Source of the DNA: Dipodascopsis uninucleata var. uninucleata | Taxonomy: Eukaryota > Ascomycota > Lipomycetes > Lipomycetales > Lipomycetaceae | Length of the DNA: 64,000 bases | Assembly: GCA_030568195.1 (NCBI GenBank) | Contig: JAJLTO010000004.1 | Location: 1,116,001-1,180,000 of the forward strand | Direction: 5' to 3' | In this document: in pieces, positions 47,801 through 58,695 of the stretch | Layout: every line of letters begins with the position of its first letter | How positions within the stretch are numbered: the stretch's first letter is position 1 | Program-made: the position numbers and the translations under genes | The notes under the pieces: model-generated | Told to the model about the DNA's origin: nothing | Databases searched by the model: none | The model's input: the letters and a program-made list of their open reading frames with translations, nothing else

Positions 47801-48248
47801 CGATGGACGGTTGAGCGTTACCTCCTAGGCTTTGTATTGATCTCTGAGAGGACGTACTAGGTGTGTGTGACAGCACGTTTCCAACGGTAGTCGAATCGAA
47901 CGTCCCTTCATATGGTAAGTGTGGAGAAGAAGATTGTAATGATGCATTACTATGACGACTCGCAGTAGAACCTGAAGAATAAATGTGCCGCTGTGACGAT
48001 TGAGACAACTGGCTTAATGAGGGAGCTGAACCACTGGGTCCCATACCATCGCCGGTGCTAGATGAATGCTTCTTGGTACTCTGCTTTGTATGTTTTCGCC
48101 TTGCTAGGAAATGTGATCCTGAAGTTGCACTTCCAGTCCGAGTGGGTGAGCTACTAAACTGACCAGACGGCGCTGACTGCTGCTGTTGCTGCGAAGGCAG
48201 CGACAACGGCGGCGGCGGCGGCTGCTGCTGATTAGAATGGTGTTGCAT
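41892..48248 (-). CDS. BNI1: Formin (BNI1/SepA type)
   Basis: Actin-nucleating formin of 2118 residues in one uninterrupted exon. In order: Gln/Pro/Ser-rich N-terminus; GTPase-binding and FH3 (DID) region at about 205-640; coiled coil near 640-720; long Ser-rich linker; FH1 poly-proline at about 1165-1285; FH2 from LKPMHWEKLDAVEYTLW (about 1310) to about 1710, including GNYMNDPKKQATGFKVGTLQRL. A DAD autoregulatory motif VMDNLLAKLRAAG with basic follow-up RRRAAARR lies near 1800, then a 300-residue acidic Ser-rich tail. An acidic run then a Lys-rich run (about 1329-1388) interrupts the start of FH2. It should act at sites of polar growth under Rho GTPases. Confidence 0.95.
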   Translation of the reverse strand: MQHHSNQQQPPPPPLSLPSQQQQQSAPSGQFSSSPTRTGSATSGSHFLARRKHTKQSTKKHSSSTGDGMGPSGSAPSLSQLSQSSQRHIYSSGSTASRHSNASLQSSSPHLPYEGTFDSTTVGNVLSHTPSTSSQRSIQSLGGNAQPSIVDISRNGSLDLAMSSRASLYSLETDDRSLYQSRAMKTASNRYSVASSYSTTSEFMLEKPKNDAAIDRMFQELMNKRNFKSLPQQARQQMLNYPTAKKWMLIHQDALTEFQNERRRGSARENENTPEWYVRKIMDRSISAKQLGNLWVCLRTEPIVWVRQFCEAQGQLALCTVIQQINTRYSRFKEEEIEREYDYVKCLKALLNLEDAADEALQSTRCIPALIGSIVSPRLSTRKLVTDILTFLAHWARPYGHTQVINAFDQLKSNLNEQNRFDGWLKTVEKTLTGRGKMGSMVGASEEVRAGGIGSESMLMEYSVATLLLINILAQGSEDIKVRVHIRSQLKSAGLPRIVEIMQEFHYDLIDEQIQQYEDAAALDYEDLMERLQEDEIRDLDDPVEIAEDIWRRVKGTGSEDFFVSTMQHMLLVRDDMTEDRAHVFKLIDGILSYVVMDRILPDRDLRSTLQFSVQEIMNKMSTEDQARRAVLEAMEANKKAEIALAERDEMAAQVALGADGMVAKLQKELTEQAEIISLQKKANAALQNQIEELTRQHMIQLQNAESEIRELFLLLYEQDSLSPYSKPTFGSITNNGGINKRELLDRLEAQLENRLNDYRAEGRAWDSSIEPSAKLLQLRQRMDIVQREAKEQEYYQNIASNAVLGSSRSRDSYVASRGRYSTSHLKSDSMSSIETTQSRKSYNPLIKEESTDDISSHSDYGDNGQEQKARGATIGKPRGPRKPLPRDSIVLKDVSQSYLAELTSRVKKIDDSDDEESATYEASTAYGAPEVYISEHESSEHSTPKKSPNSNRGSRGYVVRSMLLDDSREDRMTYEDSSISPSRSSGLLHVSDNVMTRTNSSLSSKSALLADIPGHVTSSAISIMDRDGTKGRSALFQSGFEASSVSKTNLSEGDFNGSSRPESSLLGARTGTATEGSIGNAVDGSVSGSFSGSVGGAALGSVRGKTEVFTSPANIRNATGSIDAIGADIIQDAARGPPLHHLPPSMPENLKYVQSNDSLVPLDSAPPPPPPPPPSMSATAADDIIPEADPSAIPPPPAPPQISGGAPPPPAPPLPGTSGVPPPPAPPLPGASGAPPPPAPPLPGASGAPPPPAPPLPGTNGAPPPPPPPLPSAGGAPMAPPLPPPSSGRQPSKATAAQEESPGTLGIRPRKKLKPMHWEKLDAVEYTLWAQDDNELEDEEEDEEDEEEETDDEGDGGISLTNGEGTDEQFDKNESAKRKTKSKKKKKASRAEIYGVLYSKGIFAEVERIFAAKEVKKLTNTSKNKNEEKKSFISRDLAQQFMINLHAFANLPVDELIFKILRCDKDVMRNGNVLEFLAKDELTRIPDSVSRNFIPYSTIWSNSTEKRTREKDPSELSRADQLYLELCFNLQGYWRSRMRALLLTQNLEKDYEELVGKLKLIDSASEAIRHSGNLRSLLDIILAVGNYMNDPKKQATGFKVGTLQRLAFTKDEQNTMTFLHYVEKIVRTSFPYLDAFLDDLSVVVPASKLSVEQLQSDCRQFVQAIKNVQDSIDFGNLSDRSIFHPEDRVLKVIVPFLPEARKKKEYMEEHLRNTQTIFDNVLKYFGEDVRDSSSRQTFFLKFSNFLSDFQKARKENLQREEEQRLYEIRRKNILEAQKKAVVLDDLGKARGGETEKDTSESAAVMDNLLAKLRAAGPQTGDARAARRRAAARRAQTQRRLQLDKPEGRSDSNDSSSSSLDKSISSMDDTNSNESENIASKVSDNFNADTNDSTDSLAKSTQTDENLEISSEASVGGNEISNSGSLVEQSDRVISVEHKEEVDNSEPRSSRLEEIGESLQEQLDIVVSEENQDTDTVRGILTTHGKPEHESGMATEVTTVGSTSDVIKQRVEDHNEDNNVVEKHEPTGQVVESNGADQGSQTPLLPNSMDISSDVNETIMAGACGEPQAQANQFDYVFDYLNQSSDGSANSDVSENFEDSQQEIRSLGSDVTSKESTT
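44461..44638 (-). repeat. Formin FH1 tandem repeat, 42-bp unit
   Basis: About four to five tandem copies of a 42-base unit encode GAPPPPAPPLPGAS-type 14-residue repeats. Each copy supplies one or two profilin-binding proline tracts. Near-identical copies suggest recent expansion or gene conversion, and the copy number may vary between strains. Confidence 0.85.
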
Positions 48249-49091
48249 CAGGCCGGACTACGCACACCTAGGCGCCGATTTGCCGAGTATTTTGCTACTT
48301 TTATGGTTGAGGATAATGTATATAATTACCGATATTGGCGTAAATAAGGAAAATTTCACGTTTCTGAAATATGTGCGCTGTATTCTGTGAATATGATGAT
48401 GCTAGAGCTGGCACCACCAATTTCTTCCTCTAGATTATGCGAAGAAGAATCACTCTTAGGAGAATAGCTTCTAAAGAAACAGATAATAAGTTGCTTGCAC
48501 TTATTTCTATTCTGAGAATTTGTTAAGATATCTTCAGTTGTTTGGAACGTGTTGTTTATAAATACTTCTATCGGATCTCATGTCCAATGTCTTAGCGGTC
48601 TTCAATCTCACGAAGTATCACAGATCTATAATAAGAGCGCCTCTCTAAGTTCCTCTGACGCCATCTCGTGTCGGTTCTGGTAAATATTGATATTCTCTTA
48701 TCCAGTAGCAGTAGACCTTCCCTCTATATGTCTACTTATTTCCACTTTCTTTTCAACCTCAAAATTTTCCTCTGCTTAGGTAGTGTCTAATCGTCCAAGC
48801 GAACGGGAAGAAAACAACGCTTTTCCTGTTTCTGCTCCCTGGTTATAAAAATAAGCCTAAAGAACTGTAAAGGGGTGTTGTTCCCGTGACTTATGCAGTC
48901 AGCCTACGCACAAAACAACCTCCATGTCATTCTATATAGCACGTGATAAACAGAACTGCTTTAAGTATGAACAAAACATGACTGCGAATTATTTGTGCGG
49001 GAGATTGGTATGGAGCAGGGCCCGTATATGAACAGACGATATTTGACATTCACAATAACTGCAAACAGTAGAAAATTGTAAAGAACAAATT
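48249..49091. other. Divergent promoter, formin and APC2
   Basis: An 843 bp region between divergent genes. A CACGTGA E-box core lies at 48940-48946, about 150 bp before the APC2 start. No coding signal is seen. Confidence 0.45.
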
Positions 49092-51751
49092 ATGAATGTC
49101 CTTTCAGGTCATAGCTCTTGGATGCTATCCAAAGCATTAATGTATGATACAGTATTCGAATCTGCTGATCGGAGATCAGACAATGAGCTGGTGCGAAATG
49201 ATGCGCAAACAGCGCGGTTAATCGCAAGCGACTGGCAGGAAGTGACAGCTTGGGCATCACCGAAGGCATTATTACATCCTGCTACAGACAGTATTATTAT
49301 GGCCATTGGCAGGCTAGGCCAATTTGGACTGTTAGATCGATTATTGGACTGGTATATGGGTAAGTACCAAGTGATATTCTGTAATATTAGATCAATCTGT
49401 GATCGCTATATATAGTCAGCGAGAAGGGAATGTAAGTTCGATGATCTATGGCTATCTGAAAGTATCGATCTGGAACGATTTTATAGCATTGATGCTCGAC
49501 TACATAGCTGTTTAGACCAGAGTTCGGAAGACCAAAGAAACTATTCTTGCTGGTTTTTATATGTCATTCTTGATTTGAATAATTTACTTTTGAGAATTAT
49601 CAAGAAAGCCGCTAATTTGATATTTCGTTTAATGTGATAGATACTGTGAGGTCTCATTTTGCTGTACATGCATTACCAGCCCTCAAAGGGCCCGAAATTT
49701 TAGGTGAATCACCGAATTCTTTGATCGAAGTATGTGCAACCGCAGAACGAATACTGAAAACACTGTGTGACGCCGTTAATCATTATATGCATCCCCTATC
49801 ATATATTTTTTCAGATACTGATAGTATGACTAGCACGCTATCTATCATGCGGTTTAAGCAATCGCTTCATGCGATGATCGCATTATCTCTAAATGAATAT
49901 GGGTTTCAAAACATTGCTCGTAACCTTGTGAGACGGCAGCTTGATGCATGTGTTGGTGCTTCTGACGACTCTGGGGAAGATGAGAATGAAAATGGTATGA
50001 TGGATGAGGCGGAAAAGGCGACAGACAGACAACGAATGCTGAGGTCCTTGCGGCTTAAAATTGATGAGCTGGAAATCCAGGAATTTATAGAACGAATCGT
50101 GGCAGAGGTATTTCATGAATTTATGCATAGTTACGTGAGAGATCGATATACGCAAAACTGGGAACGAGAACCGGAAGAAAAGTCTGCTCTGGAACAGCTC
50201 AAGAAGAATGTCATGTGTCCTATATATCAATGTATTAGTGCCCTTGTACGTAAGGATGAAAACGAAATGATCGCAAATCATTTGTATGATCTTGCGCAAG
50301 AAATATTTATAAGGCTAAGGGTAGAAGAGATGTTTGATATGGTGATATATTTCCCGGATTCACTCCCTGCTATCAATGATCTTCGGATGTGCTTGAAAAC
50401 TCAAGAACATAGAGCTCAACTTGTCGCTTCCTTTCAAAGCTCGTGTCAAGCCCGTTTGCTACACTGCGGAGCCACGACATCTGATATTATTTCATTTTAT
50501 ATTTCTACAATAAAGGCATTTAAAATATTGGAAAGTCGTGGAGTACTTCTCGATAAAGTGTCCAGACCTATTAGAAGATATCTGAGGGAACGTGACGATA
50601 CTGTTAAGTGTGTTGTAAGCGGAATATTAGAAGTCGATGATCCTTCATTGGGTGATCTCTCTGAATTAGCTAGTCAGCTTATTGCAACGTCTGGAAGTAC
50701 GCAGCAGGAGAATGGAGATGACAATGATTTCTTCGATATGAACTGGGTTCCAGACCCAGTAGATGCTGCACCCGATTTCAGAAACAAGAAATCAGTTGAC
50801 TTCCTAGGTTCCTTCATTTCCTTATATGATAATAAGGAAGTATTTGTCAAAGAGATTGTAGTGGCACTAGCAAATCGCCTGCTTGATCTTAAAAGCTACG
50901 AAATAGATCGTGAAATGATGCAGCTAGAATTACTAAAGCTTCGCTTTGGTGAAGCTGAACTTCATAGCTGTGATGTGATGATTAAAGATATCTCAGAAAG
51001 TAAAAGAGCAGATTCGAATATTCATGAGATTTCGTCTCGATCACTGACTTCAGCACCAGTGGATAGACGATTTCATGCGAGCATGCTCTCACGCCTATTT
51101 TGGCCAATATTTAAGAATGAAAAACTGACTCTACCTGCAGAGGTAGAGCAACAAATGCAGAGCTATGAGGAAAGATTTTCGGTTCTTAAATCAGCTAGGC
51201 ATCTGCAGTGGCTCAAGCGACTTGGTAATGTCGACATCACCCTTGAACTTGAGGATAGAACTATCGAAATGACAGTTAGTCCGGAACGCGCAACTGTGAT
51301 TTACTTATTTCAAGAGAGACCTGTTTTTACGCTAGCTGAGATAATGAGTAGAACACAGTTGGACGATGTAGCGGCTAGACGCTCGATTATGTTCTGGCTC
51401 AAGCGTGGAGTCGTCAAGGAAGAGGAAAATAAGCGAGACACTTTTAAGTTATTGGAAAGGGCTGAAGAGACTAACATGAGAACTATACTTGGAGAAACTC
51501 TGGAATCTTCAGTACAGACAGTGGAGGATGCGAATATGGAGGAAATGAGAATATACTGGTCGTACATTGTTGGCATGTTGACCAACCTTCAATCATTGCC
51601 TATTGACAGAATACAGTCCTTCTTGAAGATGCTGATACCAAAAGATATGGGCTACGCGCGAAGTATTGACGAGCTGCGAGATTTCTTGACATTGATGGTA
51701 ACTGAGGAGAAGCTAGAATACATTAGCGGAAATTACCGACTGAAAAAGTAA
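49092..51751 (+). CDS. APC2: Anaphase-promoting complex subunit 2 (cullin)
   Basis: Catalytic-core cullin of APC/C, the ubiquitin ligase for mitotic exit. Exon 1 is 49092-49359 and exon 2 starts at 49420 after a TCAG acceptor. The last exon is 49641-51751. About 839 residues. Diagnostic parts are WVPDPVDAAPDFRNKKSVDF, LLKLRFGEAELHSCDVMIKD, a cullin-homology region and the terminal WHB domain IYWSYIVGMLTNLQSLPIDR. In exon 2, FYSIDARLHSCL aligns with FGLLESRLDPYL of human APC2. The exon 2 to 3 junction is unclear. The acceptor GTGATAG and branch GCTAAT are good, but no canonical donor keeps phase at the natural end near 49560. Confidence 0.9.
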
Positions 51752-53474
51752 CGTGGACATGAAATAATGAGAATTTTAATATGCATATGAGTATTCAAGT
51801 GTCTTCTAAATGAAATCAAATAGAGCTCAGTATTTATGCATGTTTTTACGGTGTTTTCAACGGACAGACTGTAACTACTATCGAAAGTCAGATGTTTGAA
51901 TGGTCGATAGATTTAGGACCAATGGTTGCCAGTTTCAACTCTTAAAAAGACTTATCGGAGATGTTTACTAAAAGTCCGCATGCATAACTAACTTATCATC
52001 TAATTTATTCTGTATTATATACGATCATAGATTGTCTTTATATAGCGTGTAGTTTCTATCTATCGTAGGCGGAGTCTCTTTTAATGTATGTACAATCTCT
52101 ATTGTAGTCGCTTATACTTGCTACTCTCTCCATTAGTCCTTGTACTTAATTTCGTCTGAGTAATGCAACGACCATTTAAATGAAAATGTCTATTGCATCA
52201 CGTGATATTATGTCATCAATAGTCTTTGTGGCTGTATAAAACGTGGCTGTGTATTTGTGGCTGGTAGTCACACCACTTCTCCAAGTAAGGCAAATAGCAA
52301 ACTTAGACGATAAAGCGTTGGTATTTCTCTGACTGCCGCCGCGTGCTGTTTTTCTCTTCCACCTCCGCAGAGGCTATAAGAAAAGTTACAGCTTACATTT
52401 GGCTTTTTCTCTCTTTGTCAAGTCAGCACCACGAAGTTATCACTTGGGTAATATTAAGGCACAAAAGCTCTCTGACGAGAAAAAGGATCACTACCAGCTG
52501 TCTTGCAGTAGGCAGAAAGTGGTTCTGTAGAATTAATAGACCTAGTAGTATAAGAGAATTCGGTCAGTGTTTTTTGGAGCACAGCAAGGACAGCAACACT
52601 GCGAGAGAAAATCTTTCAATTGTTTGAAATACTAAGTTAGTGAAAATCAACAGGTACGAATACAAGAGCATAACTTAAATAAAGGGATGATAAGATTAAG
52701 CTAGTTGGTTGGATGGGGGTTGGAGGAGTATTGCAGGTCGCAGCAGATGAAAAGGTGGCATGACTCTCGAGTGTGGATGAGATGTAATTTTTCTCAAATC
52801 AATATGCTAACATTTACCTGATTATTTCTTCTATTCTAGAAATTTAAAGAGGAGAAACTTGTCAAAAGTTCCTGGTGAGTCTTTCTTTTCCTTTAATATT
52901 TATACGCTATAATAGAAGTTGCCTATCTGATGTCCTGTCTATGGACTGGGAGAGCATATGAAACAGCCAACCTGTTTTAAACATTTAATTTCAAGTCATC
53001 AGAGTAAGGAGCTTTGTTCTAACAGTATAAAAGTATCCCTGGTGGCAGACTCTCTCGGCTCCTTTTTTTTCAGTATATAAGAGAAATTTGCCTGTTTGAA
53101 AGCTCAGTATTAAGCTGCAGTAAAGGAGCGAGTTTGAATACAGAACACTTGTAATATCTTACGGCATCTACTCAACGCATTCCAGGAATATTCCAATAAT
53201 TATCTATTCAGTGAATAATATAGGCGAATAGTGGCTCTTATGAATTTGTACAGATAATAGAGCATCCAAAATCATATCATATTGATATATATGTGCATGT
53301 ATATCTTTATGTATGTGTATATATATATGTATATATATATACATAGAGATATATTTATCATAGCATCGTCCTAGATATATTTAGAGGAAACATATCCTGC
53401 TATTAAGTTGCGACCCATAAGTTAGCACATTTTATTCACTCATATAACTATAAGTATATTCGCTAAAATTCAAG
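51752..53474. other. Long intergenic region before TDA3-like gene
   Basis: A 1.7 kb stretch. ATCACGTGAT at 52197-52206 is followed by GTATAAAA near 52236, which looks like a promoter about 1.2 kb before the next coding start. A 94-codon frame at 52343-52627 lacks an ATG and resembles no known protein. Alternating AT sequence occupies about 53286-53355. A non-coding transcript or long leader is possible. Confidence 0.35.
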
Positions 53475-54784
53475 ATGCCGTCATCATCACCACCCCAAGA
53501 TCAGCGTACTCACATCATTATTGTCGGTATGTATTTGGTTGAGCTGGAAAAATGGGAAGATGCGAATGTTTGTTTAAAAAAATAATCGTGCTAATTGATG
53601 TTATTTTAGGTGCTGGCATTATTGGTGTTTGTACGGCATATTATTTAACTAGACATCCCAAGTTCTCACAAGAAACTCATAAAATCACGATTATTGAATC
53701 AACTCGACCAGCCAGTGGTGCAAGCGGAAAGGCAGGTGGCCTCTTAGCATTGTGGGCATTTCCATCTCAATTAGTACCGTTATCTTTCAAGCTACATGAA
53801 GAACTCGCAGAGCAGTATAATGGTGAAGAAGAATGGGGTTATCGACGACTTCAGACTGTCTCATTAGAAGGAAACTTGACAAAAAATGCGCGGAAAACAA
53901 AGAAAAAGTCAGATATAGGATTGCCGGATGATCTTGATTGGGTTAGAAATGACATTATGGAAAGCTGGTCTAAGTTGTCAGGAAAAGACTCTACTGCTCA
54001 AGTTCATCCTTATAAATTCACAATGTTTATGCTCCGACGAGCACAAGAGAGTGGTGTCAATCTTGTTTTAGGCAAAGTTCTCAAGTTGAACTATTCATCG
54101 AAGGGTAATGCAGTTGAGTCTGTTATATATCAGCCAGTTGGATCGTCAGTTGATGCTTCAAACGGAGATCGCTCGTCTGCGCTCGATTCACAGTCAAGAA
54201 TCATGCAAGGTGATAAAATTGTTGTCACTGTTGGTCCTTGGACGTCGCGACTGTTACCAACCTGTCCCGTGTCAGGTCTACGCGCACATTCTATCACAAT
54301 CACTCCATCAAGGCCTGTGTCTGCGTATGCTCTATTTACCGAATTGAAGCTCGCAAAGGGAAAATATACTTCTCCAGAAATATATGCCCGAAAAGATGAA
54401 GTATACATTTGTGGCGAAGGTGATAACTATGTTGAAGTTCCTGAAACTACAGATGACGTTGAAGTTCTCAAAGAACGATGTGAAGAGCTGGTAAAATATT
54501 CTGGAATAGTCAGTAATGAACTTCAATCGGGCCGTATAACTAGAAGACAGGCATGCTATCTACCTGTGGTTGATGTACCATCGACATCGGGACCTCTAAT
54601 TGGACATACAAACTCGCAGAATCTTTACATGGCAAGTGGACATAGTTGCTGGGGTATAAACAACGCGCCTGGCACTGGTAAAGTCATGGCAGAAATTTTA
54701 CTAGATGGTGAGGCTACAAGTGCAGATTTGACATCCTTAGACCCTCGCAAATATTTTGTTAGTGGCAACTTTCAATGCGACTGA
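53475..54784 (+). CDS. TDA3: FAD-dependent oxidoreductase, Tda3-like
   Basis: DAO-family flavoprotein of 408 residues in two exons, 53475-53526 and 53610-54784. The intron splits the dinucleotide-binding motif: THIIIVGAGIIGVCTAYYL forms only after splicing. ESTRPASGASGKAGGLLALW is typical of the Tda3 and FAP1 group. A C-terminal GPLIGHTNSQNLYMASGHSCWG followed by NNAPGTGKVMAEILLDG closes the FAD site. In budding yeast Tda3 is linked to endosome-Golgi trafficking and to loss-of-function sensitivity phenotypes; its substrate is not known. The gene symbol is assigned by overall similarity. Confidence 0.83.
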
Positions 54785-56637
54785 AGTCTCACTCTTCTTT
54801 TTGTTTGGGGACTCATGAGTGCTGGTTTTGTTCTACTTTTTTTTCCATCTACTATTATTATTACCAATTATATGAGCAAGCAATAAGGATTATGAAGTAT
54901 CGAGAAGATTATCTTAAAGATCAGGGAGTGGAGAAGAGAATTAAGTAGAATTGCTCTACTAAAGTCATGTTTGGTTGCTTATATATGTATATATCTTCGA
55001 ATATATATATCTATATATATAATTTACTGTTAACTGTTATACTTATTGAGTCTTTTTGAGGAGTTAGTCTATTGTCAATTTGAGGTCTTTTTAATTCACT
55101 AATTGTTTTCTATTCTATATCTGAATACAAGTGGTATTGTTTCCAAGTTTTCCATTAGTTTCAAAATTGATTTTTGTGCTTTTCAGTCTATTTCTATTTT
55201 CATTATATTTTTTGATATTCCCTCTTCTACGTTAGCATCATTGTTAATAATAATTGTTATTGTTCTTTCACTTCAATATTTCTCTTTTACATACATTGAT
55301 ATACTCTTCTGATCGAAATGGAGCTACCGCCTGTTATCTTTCTGGTCGCCTTTGAATGTATATAACAAACCTCTGCTTAGCTTTCAGATTCGAAGAATAA
55401 AGTTGCACATGCATATCTTCTTTAAGAATTGGAATGTCCTAGTACAATTAGATTTGGTACATGGATAAGCGGAACATGGATAAGTAGAACAAGCAGCGAT
55501 TGTATGTAAAGAAAGCTCAAGTTATTATGAAAATATGTGAACAGCAACTAAAGGAATGTACATATATGGAAATCAAATTTCAAGAAGTCAGAAACTGACA
55601 TCGCATAAGTTAGTTGATAGCAATTTAATGTGAAGTGCTTGGTTACCTGTTGTTCAATGAGTTTAATACATACTTATATATCCTTGAAAACTATATAGTA
55701 AACATTATGATACATCTTGTTCGCTCTTGCCACTCTCTTCATTCGTTACAATTCATCTCATAATCCATAGGCTCTATGGAAAACGTATATTGACTTTTAA
55801 AGCTTACTATGTCTGATATTCTTACAAGTACCAGTGGAATGAAAAATGGAGATTGTATCAAATTACTTAGCTAGCATTAAAACGAAATATACTGTCTCCT
55901 CTTATGATTTTAGGTCCATCAGATTCGAGACAAATTGCATATCTGCCATTAAAAGTGCAATACTACAAACTCCTTTAGATTTATTCAAAGGAAAACAGAT
56001 TTCACCTTCATATTTTTCACATTTTTTTCATTATTCTATCATATAAAAAATAGTAAACACAATATCTATCGCTAAGACATAGCATATTTTGCACTTCCTT
56101 TTATTTGTAATTTTTTTAATTTTATCTCATATTATCCTCGATTCCGTAAGAACACTCTCACATATACTATACAACTGATAAGACAATTGACTAGTACAAG
56201 TTCGATGTAAAGAAAAGAAATAACTTTAGAGAATAAAGGTAAAAAAAAGAAAAAAGGAAAAAAACCATAAAAAAAACTTTTAGTATGTAAATGCTCCAGA
56301 CCCCATGAAAACCGTACTACCAAAGACTAATATACAATACATGATACTTCGCAAGTAAAGTAAGAGGATTATAACCCTGACGACTAGCAATATAACATCA
56401 ATAAACAAGCAGCTTGTATAAGGAAAAAAATAGATATTTATATATAAAAAAAATGCAGTAAGTGTGGTAGTATATAGAGTAGAGAAAGGACACTTAGCAT
56501 CTAGGTACGTCCACAGACTAGTCTATCAAAAATTCAGGACCTACCGCCATTCACCATGATCCTTGTATAATCGAGTTCATAAGATAGAATATAAGTTAAC
56601 AAGAAAATATAAATAGACCAGTCAGTCTATTAATACT
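54785..56637. other. Convergent AT-rich spacer, TDA3 and TBP 3' ends
   Basis: A 1.85 kb very AT-rich region between convergent genes. It contains alternating TATA tracts near 54980-55020 and a purine run near 56240-56270. I see no gene, RNA or long repeat. Confidence 0.5.
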
Positions 56638-57645
56638 CTATTGCTTGCGAAATTCACTCAATACAGGATAAATGGCTTCGAAAGCAGCATAAATTTCTTC
56701 CCTAACCTTAGCTCCTGTAAGTACAATCTTACCAGAAACGAAGATCAAAAGAACAATTTTAGGCTTAACCATACGATAAATAAGACCTGGAAATAGTTCT
56801 GGCTCATACTGTAAATAAGATCAGTTAGCATATTTGTCTCTTATAACAAAACAAACACATTAAGGTATACTGCATACCGATGAGAAGTGTCCGTGAGAAA
56901 ATGCAAGACCTTCCAATCGTATTGGAAATCGCACATCACACGAACCAACAATATTCTGTATCTTAAATTCCATAAACTTGGCATTAAATCCGAGCTTCTG
57001 GATGATGCGGGCGTACTTCTTTGAAGCCAACTTCGAGTCATCCTCGCTCTTTGCGCCGGTGACAACCATCTTACCAGAAGCGAAAATCAAAGCCGTAGTC
57101 TTTGGTTCACGTATACGCATAATGACGGCCGCAAAACGCTATTAAATATTTTAAAAAAAGTATTAAAAGCTGCTCCAACTTCAAAAACCAGTCCAATAAA
57201 CCGACTTTTCAGAAGCATACCTTTGGATTATACTCTGCATTACGAGCATGTAGAGCGATAGTCTTCAGATCCAATCTGCATTCCAGATTCACAGTTGCAA
57301 CTATGTTCCTATAGATTAAAAGTAACAAATTAGCATCATGCATCCCAACAATTCTCACATTCACAAAGTAACTTACTGTAAAGTAGGTACGATGCCAGAA
57401 ACACTCGCACCAGTTCCGGATACCGCATTTCCCGTTGTAGCAGCAGGTGTTGCAGCAGGTGTGGCGGGTGCAATGTCCATTGACGGCTTGACGTCAATCG
57501 ACTGAGATGATTCAGGCATCTGATGATCAAACGGTGGCGTAATATCAGAAGCAGCCATAGGAAAAGACAGCGAAGAAGGCGAAACAAAAGCCTTTGCTTG
57601 TGCCGCAGTTCGTGGGAGAGCAAGAGAATTAATTTGACTTTCCAT
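56638..57645 (-). CDS. SPT15: TATA-binding protein
   Basis: General transcription factor of TFIID, with 262 residues. Exons are 57645-57377, 57308-57221, 57138-56878 and 56808-56638. The first 85 residues are a variable Ala/Pro/Thr-rich N-terminus. The saddle domain of two direct repeats follows: [40 protein letters not shown] with [12 protein letters not shown], then [40 protein letters not shown] and [17 protein letters not shown] codons sit at conserved leucines in NLECRLDL, evidence for the standard code. All introns are 68-82 nt. Identification is certain. Confidence 0.98.
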
Positions 57646-58695
57646 TGTGTTTTCTTATTGATTCAGCAACAGTAATATATAATTAAATATAAGTGACAAA
57701 TATCAATGATCAACAGTGAACAGTGAACAAGTATGAGGATGAATTTTGGAGATGAATTATAGTAGAATTTAAACGAACAAACGATATGATGATATTGTGG
57801 TGTTAAAAGAGTAATAATGCCAGAGTAAGACAAGCTAATGTAACCCCGACTGCGATCTATCTAAATGTAAGAATATATATGTAAATACGCTATTGAATAT
57901 ATATATAAAAGCGAATCTATATAGGACGAACAATCGTGCAGCTTATGAACGCTCAATATATAAATATTTGCATTCATATGCTTTATCAATTGCTAACTAT
58001 ATATAATACCTTTGTCGAAAATCCGTGGATACGATCTCGGTAATGAATATACAATAAACGATAAAATATGAAATTGAAAATTCAGATAATTTGTTTGTTC
58101 GGGTTAGGTTTCCAAGCTAGAAATCTAAACCTCGCGATCGATCCTTTTTTGAAATTATCGATCCACGGGACGCGACGACGTATTTATATATTTGAGGGTT
58201 AGGTGCTAAAGTTTAAGGGATGTCGATTCAATGGCACTTTACTAGCCACAATTATCCACCCTGATACCATAATAGGCCTAGCGCTGTACGATCCTGCTAA
58301 CTTTGTTCCAGTGATGTGCGCTTGCTTACCTACAATGTCGCCAAATATTATGTAATGTTTGTATCTTAACACGACGCCTCTTTTTATCACCGACCTCCTT
58401 GAACCATCCCTTTGTTGACGATTTCATCTATCTACTTCTTTTTAATGCCTGCTCACCATCAGTTACCCTTACCCAGATATATGTTTCTGAGGCTGATATA
58501 CTCAACTAGGAGAGGACAAGGGAAATGCATAACAGCAGATAGGGAAGAAATGTAACCACGAGCCAGCCAAAATATGTATATTGAGTAGGCACCAGATTTT
58601 CTAACTGGCAGATCGCCAAACAAAAAAAAATAAGGTGGATGAAAGAACGTTTAACTACTCTTCAATCTCATCTGCTGCATAGCAAGCAAGAAAAG
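57646..58695. other. Intergenic, TBP promoter side
   Basis: This holds the TBP promoter. Two GGGTTAGGT elements (58101-58109 and about 58196-58204) resemble TTAGGG-type sites bound by Tbf1/Teb1-like factors. A 63-codon minus-strand frame at 58199-58390 has no ATG and matches nothing I know. Confidence 0.45.

Noticed and set aside
52343-52627. 94-codon open frame before the TDA3-like gene
   Set aside because: It has no ATG start, no recognisable motif and no splice support; it is probably chance or part of a non-coding transcript.
53286-53355. Alternating TATATG tract as a possible origin or promoter
   Set aside because: It is low-complexity AT sequence like several other tracts in the window; nothing specific supports a replication or promoter function.
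58199-58390. 63-codon minus-strand frame upstream of TBP
   Set aside because: It begins with GTG only, has no neighbouring exon signal and resembles no known protein.
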